Origin: SOIA01 sp964346585
GTDB lineage: Bacteria; Acidobacteriota; Aminicenantia; Aminicenantales; Aminicenantaceae
Assembly: GCA_964346585.1 (NCBI GenBank)
Contig: CAYFVQ010000134.1
Location: 1 to 28,868 of the forward strand
Reading direction: 5' to 3'
Length of the DNA stretch: 28,868 bases
Positions 24,000 through 28,868 of the stretch are shown here, piece after piece. Position 1 is the stretch's first letter; the number at the start of each line of letters is the position of its first letter. Made by a program: the position numbers and the translations under genes. The notes under the pieces were generated by a model. It did no database searches and was not told where the DNA came from. It saw only the letters and a program-made list of their open reading frames with translations.

Positions 24000-24552
24000 G
24001 TAAGCTCCACTTTTGTGTAACCTCGACCAGCTCCTGAGTGATACTTTGAGAGTTGAGCAGAACGATCTCATGAGGTGGTTATCATATCTCCGGCTCATTC
24101 TCCCATGAGCCCCTCGTTTTGGTTCCCGACAGTTGGAATGGACAGTTCTTCCCGGACAGCCCCTTAGACTCTCGGGAATAAACCACCTGTAATGGATGGC
24201 TTCCACCCCCCTTGAATCTCCACTGGTTGGAACCTAGCAATGTGCTGAAAAGCACGGTGGCAAGTTATCATCAAGATCAGGGAAAATTTTACGACTGGTA
24301 AAAAAGCTAATCAAGATAGACTTAGGCTTCTCCTCATTTCCTCAGTTTATGAACACCAATTATACCTGATTGGCCCCACTGGCGCAACTAGGGGAATTCT
24401 GGTTTTTTAAAAAACGATGGAATTTTCCGCCATTTCCAAAATATACGAAGCATGCTTTCCACTAGCGTGGATATGGAGAGCAAGCAAGCCGTGTCTTTCC
24501 GACCCGATGCTCATCGGAAACCACAGGAAAGCGGTCATTGCCTTGAAGGCGG
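24000..24552. other. Long intergenic region upstream of the toroid gene
   Basis: I see no supportable gene here. The leftward frame open to 24206 is treated as untranslated upstream sequence of the toroid gene, whose promoter should lie in this interval. A perfect 14-base palindrome, GTTTTTTAAAAAAC, is at 24402-24415; it is AT-only in its core and followed by no T-tract, so it is not a convincing terminator. Confidence 0.5.
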
Positions 24553-24750
24553 ATGAAGGTGGTTACTGAATATTCTTCAAGTCCTGATGGTGAAAAGTTT
24601 CGGTTGCCCCGTCCTGATGAGTATGGAAAAGAGTTTGAGTGATTGAAGGAAATACTGAACTGCCAGCGCTCTTTCGGGCGCGAGATAGCTGTGGTAATGT
24701 GCCTGGGTAAGGAACACTACTCATTTCTCAAATTTCGAGATGAGCTGTGA
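24553..24750 (+). pseudogene. Possible N-terminal remnant of a nucleotide-sugar dehydrogenase
   Basis: An ATG preceded by AAGGCGG opens MKVVTEYSSSPDGEKF followed by RLPRPDEYGKEFE, then a TGA at 24640, and continues in frame as LKEILNCQRSFGREIAVVM, CLGKEHYSFLKFRDEL and a stop at 24748-24750. The leader, with a PRPxEYxKEFxxLK pattern ahead of a REIVVVMGxGxVG Rossmann loop, is what I remember from a group of nucleotide-sugar (UDP/GDP-sugar) 6-dehydrogenases. Here the glycine-rich loop has become VVMCLGKEHY and the rest of the gene is gone. That function would be the step before the fused enzyme at 25013. The match rests on memory, so confidence is limited. The 262 bases after it show no further gene. 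Confidence 0.33.
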
Positions 24751-25012
24751 GGCTAAGGGGTTGGGGCGAGGCCACGTGAAACGGATTAAGGACCGGGGAC
24801 GGGAAGAAAGAGAGCACATGTATCTTGAGAAGAGCGGGAAAAACCGGCCTACGCTAATGGAAAAGCAGGTTACAGTCAAGAGCCAGGAGGTTGATAAATC
24901 AGCATGATCTATGCACATATGCAAGGAGTCTCTGAGCGGCACAACTGAAAAATTCGGGGGAGTCCCATCCCCTGGAACTCAGAAAAACGATAGCAACATT
25001 TGAGGATTTACA

Positions 25013-26683
25013 ATGAAAAAGGTGGCAGTTGTAGGCTCGGGCTATTGGGGAAAGAATCTTGTTCGCAATTTCTATACCCTGCGATGCCTGAGCGTCATAT
25101 GCGATAAGGACCCCCACGTTCTTGATGAATTTAAGAACATCTATCTAGATGTTCCGTGCGTCTTACATTATGACGACTTGTTAGATGATAAGAAATTCCG
25201 TGTCGATGGGATTGCTATTGCTACACCTGCTGAAACCCACTACCAATTGACGAAGAAGGCCATTCTTGGAGGAAAGCATGTATTAGTTGAAAAGCCCCTT
25301 GCATTGACTGAAGGCGAGGGTCAGGAATTAGTCGAATTGGCTCAACAAAATCAGAAGATTCTCATGGTAGGACATGTCTTGCAGTACCATACGGCTATTC
25401 TCAAGTTGAAAGAATTGGTCGATACCGGTGAGTTAGGGAAGATACAGTACATATATTCAAACCGTCTCAATATCGGGAAAATCCGAACCGAGGAAAATAT
25501 CCTTTGGAGCTTTGCTCCTCACGATATCTCAGTAATGTTAATGCTTCTCAATGAATTTCCTACATCAGTGAGATCCTCCGGTGGCAATTACCTTCAGCAT
25601 CACATTTCAGATGTAACTATGACTACTCTCGAGTTCGCCAGCGGCGTCAAAGGTCATATTTTCGTCTCCTGGCTCCATCCGTTTAAGGAACAGAAACTGG
25701 TAGTTGTAGGAGATAAGAAAATGGCCGTCTTCGATGACGTGAGCGAAGAAAAGCTTTTCCTCTACCCCCATACCATCGAATGGCACAATCGGCAGCCTGT
25801 GGCTGTCAAAGCAAAGCCCCAAATCTTGGAATTGGACCTCGTTGAACCCCTTACGGCGGAATGCCAACACTTTATTGATTGTATATCCGACGGCCAATCC
25901 CCTAGGACAGATGGCCACGAGGGCCTTAGAGTTCTAAAAGTGCTCAATGCATGCGAAAGTTCACTTCAAGCAGGTGGGACGAGTGTAGAACTGATGAGCG
26001 ATTTTGATTCAAGAAAGAATGTGAACGCTGAAAAAAGGAAAAACGAGCTAGACGAATCTTGTTTTATTCGTAGCCGATCCAAGGCTTTTTATGTACATAA
26101 AACGTCTTTCGTTGATGAAAATGTAGAAATTGGGGAAGGAACCAAGGTTTGGCATTTTTCTCACATATTAAAAAATAGCAAAATCGGCAACTCCTGTAAC
26201 GTTGGTCAAAATGTGATTATAGGGCCAGATGTTACCATCGGAAGCCGATGCAAGATCCAAGATAATGTTTCGGTTTACAAAGGGGTCACACTGGAAGATG
26301 AGGTCTTTTGTGGTCCATCGATGGTTTTTACCAATGTGTATAATCCGAGAGCAGCTATTCCAAGAATGGACGAAATCAAGCCTACTGTGGTCAAAAAAGG
26401 AGCAACGATTGGGGCCAATACGACAATTGTGTGTGGTGTCACCATCGGTCGTTATGCTTTCATTGGAGCTGGTTCCGTAATCACCAAAGATGTCAAGGAT
26501 TACGCCCTTGTGGTTGGTAATCCGGCACACCAGATTGGATGGATTTGTGAGTGCGGAGTCAAACTCAACGCTAATCTGGTTTGTAACACTTGCGGAGAGG
26601 AATATGTGCATATGGATGGTGAACAAGCATCCATTGCACCCGTAAGTAATTCTCTAAATCAGAAAAATAGGCAGGTTTCATGA
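25013..26683 (+). CDS. Fused UDP-sugar 3-dehydrogenase (WbpB-like) and N-acetyltransferase (WbpD-like)
   Basis: This 556-residue protein is two enzymes in one chain. Residues 1-330 are a Gfo/Idh/MocA oxidoreductase: VAVVGSGYWGKNLVRNF (NAD loop, 4-20), VLVEKPLALT (90-99) with the catalytic Lys of the EKP motif, and APHDISVM. Residues 358-510 are a left-handed beta-helix acetyltransferase with hexapeptide repeats (VGQNVIIGPDVTIGSRCKI) and the WbpD/WlbB-type FTNVYNPRAAIPR loop. After it C512, C514, C524 and C527 could form a zinc ribbon. In the WbpA-B-E-D route, WbpB oxidises C3 of UDP-GlcNAcA and WbpD acetylates the 3-amino group formed by WbpE. WbpE and an intact WbpA are not in the window. 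GAGG eight bases upstream supports the start. The stop overlaps an ATG (26680) of a 24-codon frame, possibly a lost downstream gene. Confidence 0.9.
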   Translation: MKKVAVVGSGYWGKNLVRNFYTLRCLSVICDKDPHVLDEFKNIYLDVPCVLHYDDLLDDKKFRVDGIAIATPAETHYQLTKKAILGGKHVLVEKPLALTEGEGQELVELAQQNQKILMVGHVLQYHTAILKLKELVDTGELGKIQYIYSNRLNIGKIRTEENILWSFAPHDISVMLMLLNEFPTSVRSSGGNYLQHHISDVTMTTLEFASGVKGHIFVSWLHPFKEQKLVVVGDKKMAVFDDVSEEKLFLYPHTIEWHNRQPVAVKAKPQILELDLVEPLTAECQHFIDCISDGQSPRTDGHEGLRVLKVLNACESSLQAGGTSVELMSDFDSRKNVNAEKRKNELDESCFIRSRSKAFYVHKTSFVDENVEIGEGTKVWHFSHILKNSKIGNSCNVGQNVIIGPDVTIGSRCKIQDNVSVYKGVTLEDEVFCGPSMVFTNVYNPRAAIPRMDEIKPTVVKKGATIGANTTIVCGVTIGRYAFIGAGSVITKDVKDYALVVGNPAHQIGWICECGVKLNANLVCNTCGEEYVHMDGEQASIAPVSNSLNQKNRQVS

Positions 26684-26826
26684 AATGGTATGAATGGAAA
26701 ATCAGAAAAAGAAGTGGATCCAGTGTTTGTTCCCGCAAGACAGTGAGGGGTTAGGAGCTGTGTTCTTCGACAGTCAGCAGGGGTCAACGGTTAATTGTCA
26801 GCGGTCTTTAACGGAGGTTAGAAACC

Positions 26827-27003
26827 ATGAAAATCATCTGTCTGGAATGTCGACGTGAAATTGGAGAGAAATCTCCCTTCGACGATCTGCGGGAGACCCA
26901 TACTTTTTGCCGTGAGTGCATTAAAAAGAGCTTACTCGAAACCGAGAGGCAGGGGTTGAGAAGGAAGTTCAGCAAGACGCCCAGAAGGAAGACATCCCCG
27001 TAA
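26827..27003 (+). CDS. Small CxxC zinc-ribbon-like protein (58 residues)
   Basis: A strong GGAGG seven bases before the ATG marks this short gene. It encodes MKIICLECRREIGEKSPFDD, then THTFCRECIKK and a very basic tail (RRKFSKTPRRKTSP). The two CxxC pairs, 20-odd residues apart, should bind one zinc. Small proteins that begin like this, with MKxICxWCGKxIGEKxP and xHxICPxCL, are common in sulfate-reducing and related deltaproteobacteria, with no fixed function. It stands between the polysaccharide locus and glmS. The 281 bases from here to glmS hold no gene I can support; one frame has runs of coding-like sequence interrupted by stops near 27040 and 27100. Confidence 0.62.
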   Translation: MKIICLECRREIGEKSPFDDLRETHTFCRECIKKSLLETERQGLRRKFSKTPRRKTSP

Positions 27004-27284
27004 TTCGACCCTGCGGTGGACTCCCTGAGGTTGAATGATTAGGGCGTGTTCGTGGATCGGGGGATGTGGAAGTATTTCGTGAACCGCGACTGCGGCTAGT
27101 GCTCGCAGAGCGTGGGTCTTGTCCACGACCGCAGACGGTCGAAAGAAGACGGCAGACATTCTCGCACCACTTTCATCGGCCCCCGGTTAACGGTCAGTCG
27201 TCACCTGAGACGAAACACAAAATCCGAACACGATTCACGCACACGAGGCACGGTAATAACTATCAGCGGGAGGGTACAGAGAAC

Positions 27285-28868
27285 ATGTGTGGCATAATCG
27301 GCATGATAGCGAGAGAGAAATTTTCGGTAAAAGACGATCTCATCAGGTCATTGCAAAGGCTTGAGTATCGCGGCTATGATTCCTGCGGATTTGCCACGTT
27401 CGAGGGTGTTGTGAGGAAAGATACCGGATATATCGAGAACCTGGCAAACAATATGGATCATATTGAGACAACCTTGGCCATTTCACACACCCGGTGGGCA
27501 ACCCACGGCGGGATCACCCAGATTAATGCACACCCCCACTGTAATGGAGAAGACACCATATTCGCGGTCCACAATGGAATCATAGAAAATTTCCAAGAAC
27601 TCAGGGAAACCCTTCAAAATCAAGGCTGCCACTTTGTATCCGAGACGGACAGTGAGGTTATCCCACATTATTTTGATTTCCATCTAAAATCAGGTAAGGA
27701 TGTCCGACGGGTAATTGGGGATTTCATGAATGAGATTGAGGGAACCTACGCAGTGCTTCTCTTTATAAACGGCGACCACCATCTCTATGCGTTTAAGAAA
27801 GATTCCCCCCTGGTGTTGGGTATCTGCAGGGACAGATTCATTCTTGCTTCTGACCTCTATGCCTTCAGTGACGATTCCAACCAGGCAATATTTTTCGAGG
27901 ATAACGAGTTTGCTGTTATTGGAAGTGACGCATACGAGTTCTTTGACAAGGACGGGAAACCCGTTGAAAAACAGATCATGAAATTCACCTGGTCGAGAAA
28001 GGAAGAGGAAAAGGAAGCATTTGAGCATTACATGCTCAAGGAGATAAAGGAGCAGCCCCATGTTTCTCAAAGACTGATTCAATCATTTGCTACCATGCAA
28101 AAGGGAAAACTGGAGGAGCTTGCCGGGATGGTGAAATTGGCCAGGCGTGTGGTCTTTTTGGCCTGCGGTACCAGTTATCACGCCTCCCTGGTTGGCTGCT
28201 ATCTCCTTAACCGGCTTGGCAGAGAGGCACATACGGTTATTGCCTCGGAATTCGAGAGTTTTTTGCTTGTGGATAGAGACACCCTTGTCATCGCCATCAG
28301 CCAGTCCGGCGAAACCATGGACGTTGTCACCGTGATAAAGAATATCAAGAATACCGGCGCACAGTTTGCGGCAATCGTCAATGTGCCCTATTCCACCGTT
28401 CAGCGCCTCAGCGACATCTCAATTGAGATCCTGGCTGGCCAGGAGATCTGTGTGGCAGCAACCAAGTCCTTCACCAACCAGCTCATTACCCTGTTTGCAC
28501 TGGCTCAGGAGCTCGGCTTCCGTGATATTGATTTAGGGTCGCTTCCTGGTAAAATTCAAGAGACCATAGAGCTGAATGAGCAGTACATTCAAGGGCTTGC
28601 CGAAAATCTCTGCTGGAAAGACCACATATTCGTCCTCGGCAGGGGGATATCATATCCCCAGGCGAGGGAGATTGCCCTGAAGCTCAAGGAGATACCCTAT
28701 ATTCATGCTGAGGGAATGATGGCGGGGGAGCTCAAACATGGCACTATAGCCCTTATCGAGGATCGTACCCCGGTCATATCGTTGATCCCCAATAACAACC
28801 CGGATATGATCTCGTCGACAAAGGAAGTTGAGGCACGGGGTGCGCGGACAATTATCATATCGAATACC
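27285..28868 (+). CDS. glmS: Glutamine-fructose-6-phosphate aminotransferase (GlmS), 3' end cut by the window
   Basis: The first 528 codons are present, with GGGAGGG ten bases before the ATG; a full enzyme is about 600 residues. MCGIIGMIAR places Cys2, the glutaminase nucleophile, at the N-terminus after Met removal. LEYRGYDSCGFAT, SHTRWATHGG and VHNGIIENFQELR complete the glutamine amidotransferase domain. Two SIS sugar-isomerase domains follow: GTSYHASLVG and SQSGETMDVV in the first; GRGISYPQAREIALKLKEIP, then HAEGMMAGELKHG in the second. It converts fructose-6-phosphate and glutamine to glucosamine-6-phosphate, the entry to UDP-GlcNAc and therefore to the amino sugars made by the neighbouring locus. 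Base composition is more GC-rich and regular than in the polysaccharide region, consistent with the edge of a core-genome segment. Confidence 0.96.
   Translation, partial: MCGIIGMIAREKFSVKDDLIRSLQRLEYRGYDSCGFATFEGVVRKDTGYIENLANNMDHIETTLAISHTRWATHGGITQINAHPHCNGEDTIFAVHNGIIENFQELRETLQNQGCHFVSETDSEVIPHYFDFHLKSGKDVRRVIGDFMNEIEGTYAVLLFINGDHHLYAFKKDSPLVLGICRDRFILASDLYAFSDDSNQAIFFEDNEFAVIGSDAYEFFDKDGKPVEKQIMKFTWSRKEEEKEAFEHYMLKEIKEQPHVSQRLIQSFATMQKGKLEELAGMVKLARRVVFLACGTSYHASLVGCYLLNRLGREAHTVIASEFESFLLVDRDTLVIAISQSGETMDVVTVIKNIKNTGAQFAAIVNVPYSTVQRLSDISIEILAGQEICVAATKSFTNQLITLFALAQELGFRDIDLGSLPGKIQETIELNEQYIQGLAENLCWKDHIFVLGRGISYPQAREIALKLKEIPYIHAEGMMAGELKHGTIALIEDRTPVISLIPNNNPDMISSTKEVEARGARTIIISNT

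Noticed and set aside
24000..24206. Upstream extension of the toroid protein to an ATG at 24206
   Set aside because: It would put 69 basic, irregular residues before the signal peptide; the GTG at 23999 has GGAG at good spacing and exposes a normal export signal.
24402..24415. Perfect palindrome GTTTTTTAAAAAAC as a terminator or operator
   Set aside because: The stem is AT-only with no loop and no following T-tract, and nothing else links it to regulation.
26168..26626. Leftward 152-codon frame opposite the beta-helix domain
   Set aside because: It is the antisense of regular hexapeptide repeats, which often leave long open frames.
26932..27297. Frames of 61-75 codons between the CxxC gene and glmS
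   Set aside because: They have irregular composition and no ribosome sites; broken coding-like runs there are too short to assign.
1..28868. CRISPR arrays, tRNA or rRNA genes
   Set aside because: No regularly spaced repeats and no cloverleaf or rRNA-like sequence were noticed in reading the window.

Overview
The window is almost entirely a surface-polysaccharide biosynthesis locus of a Gram-negative-type bacterium. It holds a Wzx-like flippase, a Wzy/O-antigen-ligase-like protein, several glycosyltransferases, and exported proteins with signal peptides. It ends in the first 528 codons of glmS, which supplies glucosamine-6-phosphate. Base composition is moderate and somewhat AT-rich at the left end. 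A deltaproteobacterial (Desulfobacterota-like) host fits the style of the fused sugar dehydrogenase/N-acetyltransferase and of the small CxxC protein before glmS, but that is an impression, not a demonstration.

Layout. 1-2456: two tandem ATP-grasp enzymes (the first truncated by the window edge) and a short phosphatidylserine-decarboxylase-type enzyme. 2676-8064: GT4 glycosyltransferase, a decayed gene, a dimethylformamidase-beta-like protein with an N-terminal regulatory-like domain, a BioF2/FemAB-like acyltransferase and a GT2 glycosyltransferase (GT2-A). 8065-14446: a scrambled region with IS3-type transposase remnants, an uncharacterised six-TM protein, a Wzy-like polymerase/ligase, an intact flippase and an intact second GT2 (GT2-B), together with decayed copies of GT2-A, the flippase and GT2-B. 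14627-16643: polysaccharide deacetylase and sulfotransferase. 16838-20604: a good promoter followed by ACP, SDR reductase, acyl-AMP ligase and an acyltransferase. 20748-23999: a pseudopilin-like protein, an exported Asp-box beta-propeller protein and, convergent to them, an exported alpha/alpha-toroid-like protein. 24000-25012: a long spacer with a possible nucleotide-sugar dehydrogenase remnant. 25013-26683: WbpB-WbpD-type fusion. 26827-27003: small CxxC protein. 27285-end: glmS.

How the genes may work together (inference). GlmS and the WbpB/WbpD-type fusion point to a diacetamido-uronic acid or related amino sugar. GT4 and GT2 enzymes assemble the repeat unit, and flippase plus Wzy export and polymerise it. 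Deacetylase, sulfotransferase, exported toroid protein and the ACP-dependent acylation module could decorate it with free amines, sulfate and an unusual acyl group.

The clearest sequence-level discovery is a degenerated duplication in 7204-14446. One copy kept GT2-A while its flippase and GT2-B collapsed into a single out-of-frame fusion. The other copy kept the flippase and GT2-B while its GT2-A was truncated next to a dead IS3 transposase fragment.
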